Positions 49,621 to 63,027 of a stretch of 64,000 bases of DNA are shown in pieces. The position numbers and the translations under genes were made by a program. The notes beneath the pieces were generated by a model. It was given only the letters and a program-made list of their open reading frames with translations. It was not told where the DNA came from and did not search any database. Location: NCBI GenBank assembly GCA_964035545.1, contig OZ037769.1, forward strand, positions 10,795,133-10,859,132, given 5' to 3'. Every line of letters begins with the position of its first letter. Position 1 is the stretch's first letter. Origin of the DNA: Bugula neritina. Its lineage: Eukaryota > Bryozoa > Gymnolaemata > Cheilostomatida > Bugulidae.

Positions 49621-52600
49621 ATGGTAAGTTATTTTTAAAACGGCTAAACTTATGGAGACTCAAGTCTCAATTCCGTATGATCAACCTCAGCCCTCATTAG
49701 TCATTATCATACTGATACTCGCTCTCACTATCAGTATCAGGCTTTTTGAAATGAAAATATAAATGAAAAATAGAATAGTTTTCGTTTTCATTCTGTGATG
49801 ACTGATGAATGACTGCTTCTTAGTAGCACGCTGATGTTAGTTATGATTATTGCTACACATTGTCATTCACTGTCAATTTTACATTGATTTTGAATGATGA
49901 TTTTAGTACAATCTCAATCTGTTAGTATCAGCTAAAGCTGTATGTATTTTAATAAATATAGAAAATATTAAAAAATATTGTTTTATTAAGGATGGCATGG
50001 TCGTCCAAAGCAGACTCGGTGCAACTACAACTATTCGTGATACTGATAGTGATACTCTTAGTACTGTATTTAAAAAAGCTAGAAAATTACTAAGGCTGTG
50101 ATAATTTTAAACAGGAACATCCCTTCAAACTGAAATGTGCAATAGAAACAGTAAATAAAATTAAATGTTTATAAATTTATTACTTGCAGTTAATGGAACT
50201 ACTAATTTAGCTATTCTCAAAGTAAATTTATAAATTGAGCTGTAAACTTAGCAATACATCTGATTGAAATGATAACCATTTAAAAAGTATGAAAAATGCT
50301 AATATTCTTAGACTTAGTAACTCATTATGTATATTGATTTTATTGAACTAAATCTGATTAATTTAGATTTAGGCATCATTTAGTCTTTACTAGCTGATAG
50401 ATGCTAATATTTACTTAGATTTGTAAGTTTAATGCACAGCATCACACTATATATGATGTTATGAATATAGATCTATTGAAATTATTTTGCATAATCTGTT
50501 CATTACACATTTCATGATTTTGCTCATGGAATTGTTTTTAGCTATTTTAAAAAATTCTTTTGAAGTTTAGGAATAATTTTAGGCTGCTACATTGAAGCCG
50601 TACTTGGAAGCTGTGCGGAAAACTCTGCATGCGTCTATGTGCTTAGAAAACTTCCCTTCGCAAGTTGTGGAACGGCACAATAAACCTGAAGTAGAGGTTA
50701 TGTAAGTTAATCATCTTTTCATTTATTATAAGACACAGTAACAATTGTGGCTATGTAATTTGCTCGTATAATAATATCCTATATAGACATTTTCCATAAC
50801 TAGATATTATACAAATACTGTTTGAATTATGTAGTTGGTGCATGTCATTAAAAGCTATATTCTATTAACTCATCTGTGTAAATATTGGTTTAAATTTCCA
50901 TTGCTTGTTATAGAAATGTACTGTTATTAGCATCAACTATCTATTTTTAATTTGAAACACTAATACAGGTCGAGTAAGGAGCTGCTGTTCACTCCAGTCG
51001 TTATCAGTAGAAATGAGAGGGAAAGAGTGAAGATAGAAGGCTCTATAAACTCTATAAGAATAAGTATTGCTATTAAGCAGGTTAATATTTATTTAAATAT
51101 TCTATGAATTGTTTTACAATATCTTATCAGTGACAGTGAGAACACTTCAGTCTGGAGTGCCTCTTCGTTGTAACTGTGAATAAGTTGCACCTTGGATTCT
51201 TGGAATACATTACTGTAATTTCTTTTATATACTATAATTTTATTCAAAATATTTCAATGTTTTTAATATCATCAGCAAACTTATAGCTTTGTTGTATCTA
51301 TTAAAACCCCAATTGTCTACAAAAACATGATGTGAGTTACACATTTTGTTTACATTTAATATTTACTCCTTGTCTTTTAGGCTGATGAGATTGAGAAGAT
51401 TCTATGTCACAAGTTTACTAATTTTATGATGCAAAGAGCAGAGAATTTCTTCATTCTGCGTAGAAAACCTATTGAGGTGAATGTTGCATTTTGCTTTTTA
51501 TGTTTTGTTGATGAATTATAGAAATAAGGTTTACAAAAGTGACCATAATTGTTATAGAATTATTAACTAAAAAATTACAAAAACAACATAGTTTTTTACA
51601 TGTTGCTTTAAAGCTGTGAATGAAATAGTGGCTGACAGACTGTATATATATGAGTATCATTCACATTGCAGGTTCTAAGCATAATGTTTTGTAGTATTTC
51701 AATCTTTTAAGTAGTGAAATAATTTGATATGGTGTCCCCCTTCCCTTACAGTAATATTATATAACTAGCATTATAATAATATTATGTATCTAATACTGTA
51801 ATAATATTATGTATCTAATACTACAGTAATATTATGTAGCCAGTACTATAATAATATTATATAGCCAATACTATGGTAATCTTATGAATCTAATACTATA
51901 GCAATGTTGAAATTGTTGAAGTGGACAAATACTAAGCAGTGTCCAGATAGAATGGAAGTTGAAGGTAAAAGTTGAATACAATTACTAGTATACTTTGACA
52001 AGCTGTGTAATATGATTTATGAGCAACCATTACAATAGTGACATTAGTAGACATCTCACTCTTTTTCAAGGTAGTATAGAAAAGATATTGCCTGAGATAA
52101 ATAAATGAACAGAGCTATGCAAAAATTACATTGTGGGTTGCAGAGTGTCCCACTTTACCAAACACCACGATACAAGTACTCATGCTTAGATAGCAAAGTT
52201 TAATACTCTGCGTTTGGGCTTGTGTATTTTAGATATAGCAAGTTGAGATTGTTTTAAGTCAGTTTGCAAACAAATTAAGTTTTCCTTTGCACCAACATAC
52301 TTTGTAAAATGACTTTATATTGAACATAATTTTAGGGTGATCTTGTATGTGCGCAGCAGTACTTGAAGCACATTAACTATACATGTGCACTAGGTGGTTC
52401 CCATTTAAAATTGTAATGAAATTGCAGAAAATTTGCAGTAAATTGAAGAATAATGTAGTCAATTGGAAAGATCAAAAATTAAAAAGTTCATTAGTTCAAA
52501 AGATCAACTGTTATGATTCAAAAATATAACCAGAAGCTACAAAACATTAAACAATAAGACATTTCAGCTGGTTAGCAGCTTCTTATCAGTTATGTTAGCT

Positions 52601-53101
52601 TCAATTATGAATCAATCTCTAAAGCTTCAAACCACCCAAAAACTGCAGTAAGGAAATATTTGCCATCCAGCTGATATTTATGTCAATTATGTTTTATCTG
52701 TTTAGTCAAACAATTAATTCATACTTTATCAGTAGTTTGATAAAATTAGAACCAATTAATTTCTTGGGAATTAGTTATTGGACAGATTTTAGAAAATGAA
52801 TTGTGGGAAGGAGGAAATTTTTTTACAACTTCATGTTTTTTAATCTTTTAATTATTGGTTACAATATTAAATTGTGTATGATATAATATATAGCAGTTCT
52901 AACATGCGTGAGTTTTTCTAGGGCTATGATATTAGCTTTCTGGTGACTAACTTTCACCTGGAGCAGATGCTGAAGCACAAGCTGGTAGACTTTGTCATAC
53001 ACTTTATGGAGGAAATTGACAAAGAAGTCAGCAACTTGAAGCTTGCTGTCAATACACGAGCCAGAATAAGTGCTGCCGAATTCCTTCAGTGTTTCAATTA
53101 A
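49621..53101 (+). CDS. ARPC4: Actin-related protein 2/3 complex subunit 4
   Basis: ARPC4 (p20) forms with ARPC2 the structural core of the Arp2/3 complex that nucleates branched actin filaments in the cytoplasm. Five coding exons: 49621-49623 (the ATG alone, before GTAAGT), 50583-50701, 50969-51080, 51381-51476, 52922-53101. All phases close, giving 169 residues; the human protein has 168. Near-identical blocks are [97 protein letters not shown] and the C-terminal [10 protein letters not shown] one-codon first exon explains why no ORF starts at the conserved N-terminus; the human protein likewise begins M-T-A-T-L. It is convergent with the MiT/TFE gene. Confidence 0.97.
51755..51905. repeat. 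~29-bp tandem repeat in ARPC4 intron 4
   Basis: About five degenerate copies of a unit such as taatattatgtatctaatac plus tata. Confidence 0.8.
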
Positions 53102-53291
53102 TTCCACCTGCCTGTAAATTTATTTATGTTCTAATAATACCTTCATCAACTTTTTTTAAATTGCAGCAAATTTAGATAATTTTATAATGTTTCATTCATT
53201 TATGTAACTGTATTAATTGTTTAAATGATTTTTCATATTATAGTTAAGTTTGTGATATTTTTCTACTAAAATTTAAACTGTCAGTTTTGTA

Positions 53292-53297
53292 AATAAA
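53292..53297 (+). terminator. Candidate poly(A) signal of ARPC4
   Basis: AATAAA lies about 190 bases past the ARPC4 stop codon. Confidence 0.5.
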
Positions 53298-54867
53298 TTA
53301 CTTTTTCTACTCTTGTAAGAACATATTTCTAGTTTTCTCATGACAGGGAAATTACTGCTCCCCATGTTGTGCTAGTTTCACAGACTGCTCGTTAATATTA
53401 AACTAGAGGTAAATGTGTGGCGTAGATGCATGGTGAATGAGAAGTTCTAGTTAAAAATTATGTTTCTTTCAACAAAGATAGGAAAAACACAACCTTATGC
53501 AGTTTTCTTGGTGGTAATAGCAAGTATGTAAAGTATCTGCATCACACTAAATCACAAAAACAACAATAGTTATTAATTATTAATTTTGTGTCCTGATTTA
53601 TTTCAGTTACATCCTTGTTATGGATAGGGTAGGGAGGGCCCAACTATATCCTTCAACTATCGCTTCTAGTTTTACTGCATTCAGCAAGATTAAAATGTCA
53701 CGAGGCTTATATAGCTAGCATGTGTAGTTTATTAGGTTAGCATGTATTGTTTATTAAACACAAGATGTAACTACAACAGACAAATATTACAGGAGGCTGA
53801 GCAGTAAAAGAATTTATATTCCTAATACTAAAAGGTGTATTTTGGGGAAGAAATTTGAAACAGGGAGCAGCAGTAGTGTTCAAGTGTATAAAGCATAAAG
53901 TATAAATATAAAGCATTTTAATTTTATATGCTTCCACACACTCAAGTTTCTCTGCATCTAGTTCTCTGCCACAGTTTGCATCACACTTATTCTATAATTT
54001 ATTCATATTTACCAAATACCATCATCCTCCTTAGAAGTAGCTAAATTGAGCTCAAGATGAGATTTGTTTATAGATGACTCATCAGCATTAGTGTGCACTG
54101 CCAACTACTTAATCAAGGATTTGGATAAAATTAGAGACATAACATACTAAGTCCTAAGACATCTCTAACACTGTCTTATGATTGTGGGAGAAGCTAATTT
54201 ATTACAATATGGTATAAACAAAATCCTTCCAATTGATAATATGGCTCTGGTATTCTCACAGGAGCATATAGGTTTAGCAAATATCCCATTCAAAATAGAC
54301 ATGTTATTTTTGGTGGAAGTATGTATTTTTTTAAAGTTTAAACCAATTGTAGAACTTTTTCCACACATCTTTAAAAATTCATTAAAAATTATTTGCCAAA
54401 TCACTACAAGCAAAAGCTGTGGACACGAAGTAAGCAACAGGTCAAATGTGATTTACATGAATATTTTATTTGTTGTTCAACTAAATAATAAATATTATAT
54501 ATAAAATAAAATATTGCTTAATGATAACCAGCATATAAAATTGATAAAAATTAGAAAAATAGTGAAAATATCATATGAAATAGGTACTGATTCACAACCA
54601 TAGTTACAAATGCATATCTAACATAAATTATGTACAGATTGAAGCCAAATGTTCTAGACATTACCTTACAAAACATGGAAAATAGTAAATTAATATATCT
54701 ACACATATAATTAAATTAAATGAATGTAATGATATCAATATCTTGCAGATAGTATTCTGCCTTTATATTCACATCTTATAGGAGATCCAACTGGTTCTAA
54801 TATTAATTAGCTACAAGGGCTGCCTGGCACCAGAAATCTCTTTGTAGCAGTGACTATAGCACCATAA

Positions 54868-54873
54868 TTTATT
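54868..54873 (-). terminator. Candidate poly(A) signal of the MiT/TFE gene
   Basis: AATAAA reads on the minus strand about 190 bases past the stop codon at 55064. Confidence 0.45.
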
Positions 54874-55063
54874 GGCAGTGTGTCAACATCCAGTGTGTAA
54901 GAGTAGAGGGTGTCAGCCTAGAGAGTACCGGCAGCTCTTGACATGGTACAAACTGAGTGCTTTGGCAGCATCAGCATTGACAGAGAATATGAAAAGCTAG
55001 CAGTTTAAACCAAACAGTGGCTCTAGTCCAATGAAAAGCCTCTCACTGCTGAATGCTAGCCAA

Positions 55064-58000
55064 TCAGTAAGGGCTCAGCGCGTCTTCAATGTTGAAAGCC
55101 TGTGGCATGGCAAGAGAAGAGGAGAGCATGGGGTCACCAGCAATGGGCGAGTCAATGTCGTCCTCCATAGCCTCAGCGCCACTGCTCAGCATAGCCTCAG
55201 CGCCGGCGCTCAGCATAGCCTCAGCGCCAGGGTTCAGCATAGCGTCTGGCTCCATCTTAATAGAGGGTGCTGGTGGTGTGGCAGAATGACTATGACTTTG
55301 AGTGATACTAGTTGAATTCAACATCATCTCACATTGCTGTAAGTAAAGAAATAATTTACAAGTGTTGGTGAAATACAGTGACTGTGTGAGGAAATAACCA
55401 GGTTTTACCTGTATTAGGTGTGTAACAGTTTTTGGTTGCACATTTCAAGTGATAATATAAACAACTTACTAAACTTTCTTATAACTTTTTGTGTAACTTA
55501 ATTGTTAATTGAAAACTCCATGTTTTGTTAACCTTGCTTTTTATAGTGCCAGCATATTTTTCATTTGTAGTTTTACATACCGTGCCCTCAAAACCATCAT
55601 ATACATTTTTGAGATAAAATAATGAAAGCTGTTCACTTGTTGTACAGATCATTTTAAACTTGAAGCTTATGAGGAACAGTCAAAGCAGATTGCATGATGA
55701 ATCAGAAGAGATGAAATGACTGGAAAGGGCAGTGACTCAACTATCAAATGAGAACTCAACACACCAAACTGTTGCTACTAAACGCCATGGAGGAAAAGCG
55801 TGATAAATAGTCCAAACACACGAGGTTAAAATAACTCTAATGTTAGGTAATTCTGCTTAGATCACCTTTGATCAATTATATAGGGGGGATAATTCTATGA
55901 TCTTCTATTACAGCTGTGCTATACAATGAAGGTAGTGCAAATTGTCATTTGTTTCTAAATAATTAACTTCAATACAGTTTAATGCAACTCACTGTAAGTT
56001 CAAACCTGGTCTATATTTTTGCTCACGTTGGATAAATTATGCATTATAGATGCTATAGATGACATGTGCAGTGTATGCAATATCAGTGTATTGGAGAAGA
56101 TAAATTCTAAAGTGAGTTGTTGGCATACACTTAGCACTACTGGCATACACTTGGCAATACTGGCATACACTTAGCACTACTGGCATACATTGTCCCACAT
56201 GGCATTGAATACCAGAGAGATAAAGGAAACCACCCCCCATACTATCAGCAGGTAATCAAACACAACTATTCTGGCAGACTATATTTGTGTATACATGCAT
56301 ACTTTATCAGTGATAGCTGCACACCACTGTTTACCAGATAAGGAGATATGCTTTACTACTAAGGACACAATGGTGTGTGAAAGAGATAGTAACATCCATG
56401 TACAACCATAGTAGCATAACCATGAAAACTTGTATATTCTATCACCTAAGAAAAAGCCTGTGGGCAAAAAGTGTACATTAAATGATGTGTGTGTATGGAT
56501 GGGAGATCACCATCAGTTAGAAACTGCTGGTGAGTAAAAAATTTCATAGGCAAATTAAACTTTCAGTTACTGGCTACATGACAGGAAAACAGTTTGATCA
56601 AATCCTGACATACTATCTAACTGCAGCAAATTCGGCATCCGCCAAAAATTTCCTATGAGTAAATAATTGACTTTGCTAGGAGGAAACAATATAAAATACA
56701 AGGAAATAGGAGCCCAGTACACAGCTGTTAGGCAATTACAGTTCACCAGAACCTCCCACATAAAGAGACAGAAGGAAGTCCAGCAGTGCTTCTGGGAGCA
56801 ACTGAAGAACAGTGTGTGCTGTGTAGTATAGGGGTGTGTGCTGTGCAGTATAGGGGTGTGTGCTGTGTAGTATAGGAGTGTGTGCTGTGTAATATAGGGG
56901 TGTGTGCTGTGTAATATAGAGGTGTGTGCTGTGTAGTATAGAAGTGTGTGCTGTGTAGTATAGGGGTGTGTGCTGTGTAGTATAGGGGTGTGTGCTGTGT
57001 AGTATAGAAGTGTGTGCTGTGTAGTATAGGGGTGTGTGCTGTGTAGTATAGGGGTGTGTGCTGTGTAGTATAGGGGTGTAACTAGCTGTACAGTACAGGT
57101 GTGTAACTAGCTGTACAGTACAGGGGTGTAACTAGCTGAACAATGGTGGTACTGTTACCTGCAGACGAAGCATAATTAGTCTGTTTTGTCTGTCCTTCTC
57201 CTTCATTTGCTCCTCCAAGAGTTTCAGTCTCTGTTGGTCCCTCTTCAGATCTCTGATGTAGTCTACAGACGCCTTCAGTATCGTCCCTTTATTCTGCCGG
57301 AAGTCCCTAAACACACACGAGATTGCAATGAGCAGCTTGTCCTCTCAGAATAAAACATCTGCTTAGCTTTGCTAGAGGCAGCAGTTTGCTGTCTGTAGGC
57401 AGCGAATTTGAGAAAAGTTGCTTTGAAGGAGCTGAGGAAAAGTTAATCTAAGAAACCAGTTTGATCAAGTTAAAGTAGCATTGTTTACAAATTCAACAGC
57501 TTTTTGTCTCTAATTTCTGAACCATGCAATCGAAGTGACATCTAGTATCCATATACAGGCTGGGTTGGTAGAGTGGCTGGGTTAGTAGAGTGGCTGGGTT
57601 GGTAGACTGGCTGGTAGAGTGGCTGGTTGTTAGGGGGATGTGCAAGTTAACCCACTATCACAAAGGATCAGTGAGCTAACAGATTAAGTTATATTTATCA
57701 CCACAGTAGAGTACGAGTGTACTAAAGCTATTCAAGTGGATAACAAATTCAGTTAGAAGTTGACTGATAACATGCTCTACAATGCTTTTTCTCATTTATG
57801 GGCCCTGAAATGCTAACATTGTTTGATAATTGACTTAGCAGTTAACTGGAGTGCATTTCATGATTAAGCATTAATAAAAGTCAAGTAAAGGGGAACTAAA
57901 GCCAGCCATACGCCATGTTCCCACCACTATAAAGAGAGTAATGTCCACCCAGACCCACATGAATGATGTAATACATACGGGTCACTAGTGCTGGGCAGTA

Positions 58001-61000
58001 GAGTCCCTAGTTCCTTGATTCTGTCATTTATATTGTATCTCCTTCGTCTCTCAACTACAAACAACAATTACATGTCACTAGCCTGGAGCTGCACTCAAAA
58101 TACTGCCAAATAACACCAACAATGAAGCTGTAATAGAGAAAGCAGGAGACTAACTAATCTCCATAATCTAATGACAGGTTTTTGAATAACAGTAACATTA
58201 GCGATAATGTCTATACAACTACCTAGCCAGATGTCTTTAACCAGTACACAGACTACTAGTAGAACAACCTTTCTACTGTAAGTGCCATGATATGTAGTAT
58301 AGTGCAGTATATTACATAGTATATTACATAGTATATAGAATAGTATATAGAATAGTATAGTGCAGTATATTACATAGTATATAGAATAGTATAGTGCAGT
58401 ATATAGAATAGCATATAGAATAGTATAGTACAGTATATAGAATAGTATAGTGTGAGATATGGTATATTATACTATAGTAATACTGACTCTGGTTATGATT
58501 ATCTTTCTTCTGGCGATCCTTAGACCAGGCGTTGAGGTCGTTATAGACGGGAGCTGAGAGAGAGACCTTAGACTGAGTCAGATCTGCTGAACCCGACTCC
58601 ATGTTGTGTGGCACAGTTGAAGACAGCTGCAAAATCATATTCAGATCCTGATCTTTGGCAGCGTCAGCTTGCTCTAGTCCCAGAATATCTCCCAGAATCT
58701 CATCTACCTGCAGGTGTATAAAGAAATAATATTAAACTATTCAACAATGGAGGCAAATTTCACCATTCAGTTTTAATGCTGCCTTGCTAGTAAGGCAGCA
58801 CGTGTTACTAGAGAGCTTACCTCTGAGGGGCTGCCGCCACTGGCCACGCTGCTGCTGATGACAGAGAGTGGACTAGTGGCGTCAGGCATGCTCGAACTGT
58901 TGTGCGCTGCTCTGCTAGTTGCATAAGGCGAACCGTTCATCTGTTCTGTGTGTTGAGCTGCAGGCATGGAGTGTGGCCCCATTCTATTACCATTTTTCAA
59001 AGACTCGCTGAGATAGCTTTGTATTTGACTGTTTCTAGTTTGTTGCAGGTAATATTTAGTGGGGTGAAGCAATCCTGTCTTCACCTAAAAGACAAGAAAT
59101 CTGGGCTAAAGTTCCTTTTCAATGAATTAGGCTAAAAATATATCTGACAACAACATACTTCTAAATGGTGGCCGGCTATTGTTGAATGTTGCGTTAGCGA
59201 TTGCCCAACGCGTCGAGTAAAGGAGCTAATCTATTTCAGTAGCGCCGAGTATTGCGAAACTGCAGTGAGTCATGTTATAATGGAAAACCCGATTGGGCAA
59301 TACATTAATATTCACGCCATACGCAGGCGATTATAAGTAATCAATATGCAGAAGAAAGCTAGTAATATAGAATAAACATACACCTAGCACACCTTGCGGG
59401 CTAACCCGGCCCTGTAGGTGAAGGATGTTTAAGTTTACAGTTTCATTAAAATATCATTCAACTGTAAACTTGAACGGCTTTAAATATAAAATTTGCTACT
59501 GCAAATAACAGTGAGCAGTATAAGTATTCCAAAGTTGCAGTCAACAAGAGCTTTGGTGACTGTACTGCAGAGCTAAAACATGCTACTGCAGCTACCAGTA
59601 AATTAGCTTAACTAAAGCATCAGTTTCCCCCAATGCTTAAGCCAAATAGTCTGTAAGAATCCAATGCTCTCAAACTGAGCAGACAAATTGAAGTAAACCA
59701 TGAGAGAAATGCAGCCACTACAGCTCACTAACCTCCACTACTTTGTGGGGAATGGGTGAACTAAGAGCAGAAACTGTGATGGGCATGTTTATGGCTGTAG
59801 ACTGAGAGAATGCAGGAGTGTTTGCATTCCTGTTACTTCGTTGTAGCTGGTCTTCCAGTTGCTGTTTCTGTAGCTGCATTTTGAGGTCGATTTTAAGTGG
59901 AGTTGAGGCATGTTTGACTTCAGTTCTCAGCCTAAAAGAATTAATGTAATACAGAGATATGAGCACGGCTTACTGGTGGTTTCTTATTTAGCTTACAGTT
60001 GCTGCAGTAGGAAGACTGCCTTTTAAAACAGACAAATCCCTGCACAATACACAAGTCACCTTATATAACTGAATATGGACAGTAAGGAAATAGTTACACA
60101 GATTATACTAGCCGATTTGGAAAGTGAGTCTAAATAGAACATATATACCCTAAATAACAATTGAATAGTTTTATTTAATTTCGTATACTGAATGTTTTAT
60201 TAATAATCCAGAGAGCATAGCCTGCTACTCTGCCCAGCATTGCATAGTTGCCCTAGACTTTAGAAAATCCCTTAACATTTCTAAACTACTAGTAGGCAAT
60301 ACTAGATTTCAAGTACCACAAGAACAAACCACAAGAAGAAACCACAAGAACACAACACAAGAATGCACCACAACACTGTTGAATACAAAAGATAAGTTTT
60401 AGAAATTCCAAGTTATCTCAAAATGAATACATAAAAATCACCTACTTATATCATTGGATTTAATGGTACGAAAAATAGATAAATGCAGACATGTGACAAT
60501 GTTACAAGTGTTGTCTATACTAGTACTTAATATAACTATAAACTCACATTGTAGTTGGTTCATAGTATACTGTCAGTATGAGTATGGACAATTAGCAACA
60601 TGTAAGTTATAAGCTGAAGAAATTGTACAAGCAATCAGCATGCCACATGAAAACTAAGTGAAAGTAGAACACGCATAATCAACAAAGCTTGAGTTCAAAG
60701 ACAAGTTGATTTGAGTACTCAGAAACTGTTGTATTTCTTAGTTATAGTTGGTGACAAGTTCAATGTGAAGGAACCTACAGCTACTACGAATACTCCAGCC
60801 ACAGTCACATTAAGTTTAATTATAGTAGTAACAGATTTTGAGTATAACTTCAAGGTATTATTATATGTATACTTAGAGTTTGAAAAATACTTGATAATTT
60901 GCTAATTGAGTAATTCAGTGTTTAATTCAATGACAAATGTAACTCATAGTGATACTGATAGTGTCTGTTGAAATGGACTACTTAATTACATAATTTTCAA

Positions 61001-61757
61001 CCCTGAATTTTGCTCCGATTAAATGATTAACTTTTAATCCCACTATTAGTATTATGATTAAATAAAAATCCAATCATTATATATTTAAATTTAATTTGAA
61101 ATTTATTATACCAAGTCTAAACTCTAATGGTAATACTTAAGTAATACTAAGTCTAAGACTAATACTCAAATAGTTCTAAACTTATTCCTAGAGTTAAACT
61201 CAAACTTAGAGTAAGAGTTAGTCTTACACTTACACACTAACTTACAGACATAAGAAATATATTGATATTCACTTATTATAATTACTAAATATTATTAATA
61301 ATACCCATAATATCAATATGAATGTTCATAATTCTACAAGTTCTACTGGTAGTACTTAGTAGTACTTCTAGCAGTAGCATTAGATTAATACTTAAACTAA
61401 TAGTTCTACTTATACTAATAATAATATTAATAGTAATACTAATAGTAATACTAATAGTAATAGTAATAGATTTAGTAGAACTAGATTATCATTGATACTA
61501 ACTAAAACCAAAAAGGAACAACTAATGTTTTACCAATTAGCAATTTACCAACACTGTAACAATAAGATTAGGAGAATATTTATATTTACAGGTACACTAA
61601 AATTTTAGTAAAAGTAAACGATTAAATCATGATCTTGAACTTACGTTCGATCAACGAAGCTGCTACTTTTAAGTTCGCCCAATTGACCATCATAAGCTGG
61701 GAAATCGTCATCTGCCATTAAAGAACCGATGTCGATTTCAATCCCGGATTCATTCAT
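55064..61757 (-). CDS. MITF: MiT/TFE family bHLH-leucine-zipper transcription factor
   Basis: MITF/TFEB/TFE3-type factors bind E-box/CLEAR sites and control lysosome, autophagy and cell-type genes; TORC1 and Rag GTPases control their location. Seven coding exons on the minus strand (61757-61645, 59931-59733, 59084-58821, 58707-58488, 58054-57979, 57306-57159, 55336-55064) give 430 residues. Residues near 50 ([13 protein letters not shown]) resemble the Rag-binding start of [24 protein letters not shown] matches the family N-terminal block. [12 protein letters not shown] is the acidic activation segment. The bHLH runs from about residue 256 to 311 ([51 protein letters not shown]). A zipper follows to about 340. 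IKMEP near residue 366 matches the family sumoylation site. A three-fold 8-residue repeat (AMLSAGAE type) lies at about 372-396. Which vertebrate paralog is closest cannot be told; one ortholog is likely. Confidence 0.96.
56105..56190. repeat. ~20-bp tandem repeat
   Basis: Four copies of tggcatacacttagcactac lie in the last intron of the MiT/TFE gene. Confidence 0.9.
56806..57135. repeat. 22-bp minisatellite next to MiT/TFE exon 6
   Basis: About fifteen units of gtgtgtgctgtgtagtatag plus gg, changing to taactagctgtacagtacag-type units at the right end. It stops about 25 bases from the exon-6 donor at 57158, so it fills the start of that intron. Confidence 0.93.
57558..57632. repeat. ~17-bp tandem repeat in MiT/TFE intron 5
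   Basis: About five copies of ggctgggttggtagagt, some shortened. Confidence 0.85.
58283..58460. repeat. AT-rich tandem repeat in MiT/TFE intron 4
   Basis: Irregular units of agtatatagaatagtat and agtgcagtatattacat run up to about 25 bases from the exon-4 donor at 58487. Confidence 0.85.
61020..61485. repeat. Cryptically simple repeat in MiT/TFE intron 1
   Basis: Tracts of actaatagtaatactaatag type, clearest at 61400-61485, again alternate C and G at the same position of an A/T hexamer. Confidence 0.8.
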
Positions 61758-63027
61758 AATAGTAATGTGACTAGTATTATTGAAATACAACTTAATTTAA
61801 AGCTTATGTTGGTATAATATATGTTTATGCTCTCAGTCGCGAGGTACAATTACTAGTAATTCCAAGTGTCGCAGCTTCAATAAATAAAGTATTTACGTGA
61901 CTAAAAGTAAAACTGCGACATTAAAACATCGGCAAAAAATAAAACATTTATCGCCTATTAGCAGCCTGTGAAATAGCAATCTTTTAGCTCAGACCTTTAG
62001 AGTAGACAACTTCTACTTTTATAGCGGCACGTACGCGTTGTGATATTCAAACATTGTAAATTTTCCTTGTGACTTAAACATTCAATAAATGACAGATGAC
62101 TCGATGTACCATCAATGTCTTCAAAAATGTATTGCTTTACTATTCCATCTTTCCCAATAATTATGTTATCCAAAAAGTGACTAACTCTTCTAGCAAAATG
62201 CAACAGTTTTAAAACGTGGTGGATTCAGCATTACTGTATTTTACAAAAATTTCAACATATAAAACATTCAGTTAGTTAGATAAAGTTAATATTAACAAAA
62301 AACATAAAAACCATCAAATACCAGTAAAACTGTAACAATTATTGATGCAAATAAATTGGCTGATGAGCTTTATGCAAACTAGCTAAATTTACGAGTAATA
62401 ATTATAAATGATCCGCAAAACCTATAAATATTTATTGAAACAACAAAAAATTATGAATTGGAAATGAGAATGACAAAATAGATAAGTGATAAATTGAAGA
62501 TCTACTTTGTAGACAAAAATTTATAAATCGGAAATGGCGGATTGAGAGATAAACCTAATGATGGCAGTTGTCTTCCCCTGAGGGCTTGTATCGCTTAGAT
62601 GCGGTTTCTTACTGACTTCATAATTGAATAATTCTCAGTTCACTCTGTCTTCAAGTGGCCAGATTCTGTAATTGGAGTTATCCTCTTATAAGAGCAATAC
62701 ATCATATTACTATAACCACTCTATGTATGCATATGGCTGCAGAAACAGACATGATGATGACAAAGATAATAGCTGGTCTTAAAAAAACGCTTATAAAACA
62801 ATTAATAGAACACCTATGTCTACATGGAGTTGTCATTCCTTTTGATTATTATTCTGAAATTGGCCGATTAAGTAATCGCAGTACAAAAATTTTGACAAGT
62901 GGTTTTTACAAAGCAATGCAACTCGGAGAAATTTTAATTCGGCTGAATTGAATTTCTGATTGAAAATCGATACATTTAGAATTTAAACTTTACACCAACA
63001 CTACACGACTAAATATCTTCTACACCA
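61758..63027. other. Interval between MiT/TFE start and the next minus-strand gene
   Basis: It should contain the MiT/TFE promoter and 5' UTR and the 3' UTR of the right-hand gene. A 98-codon plus-strand frame (62655-62951, containing KKTLIKQLIEHLCLHGVVIP) and a 68-codon minus-strand frame (61997-62203) are open, but I cannot link either to a family or to splice partners. The plus-strand one is the better candidate for a small unrecognised gene. Confidence 0.45.

Larger units (their letters stand above)
53102..55063. other. Convergent interval ARPC4 - MiT/TFE gene
   Basis: It contains the two 3' UTRs and AT-rich DNA. Open frames of 90-108 codons overlap on both strands at 54165-54504; neither resembles a known family. 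A short real gene or transposon fragment there cannot be excluded. Confidence 0.5.

Noticed and set aside
54165-54504. 90- and 108-codon frames overlapping on opposite strands
   Set aside because: No family resemblance; both strands open together suggests low stop density by chance. Kept only as a remark in the interval entry.
62655-62951. 98-codon plus-strand frame
   Set aside because: Plausible length but no motif, splice context or start context to support it; mentioned in the interval entry.
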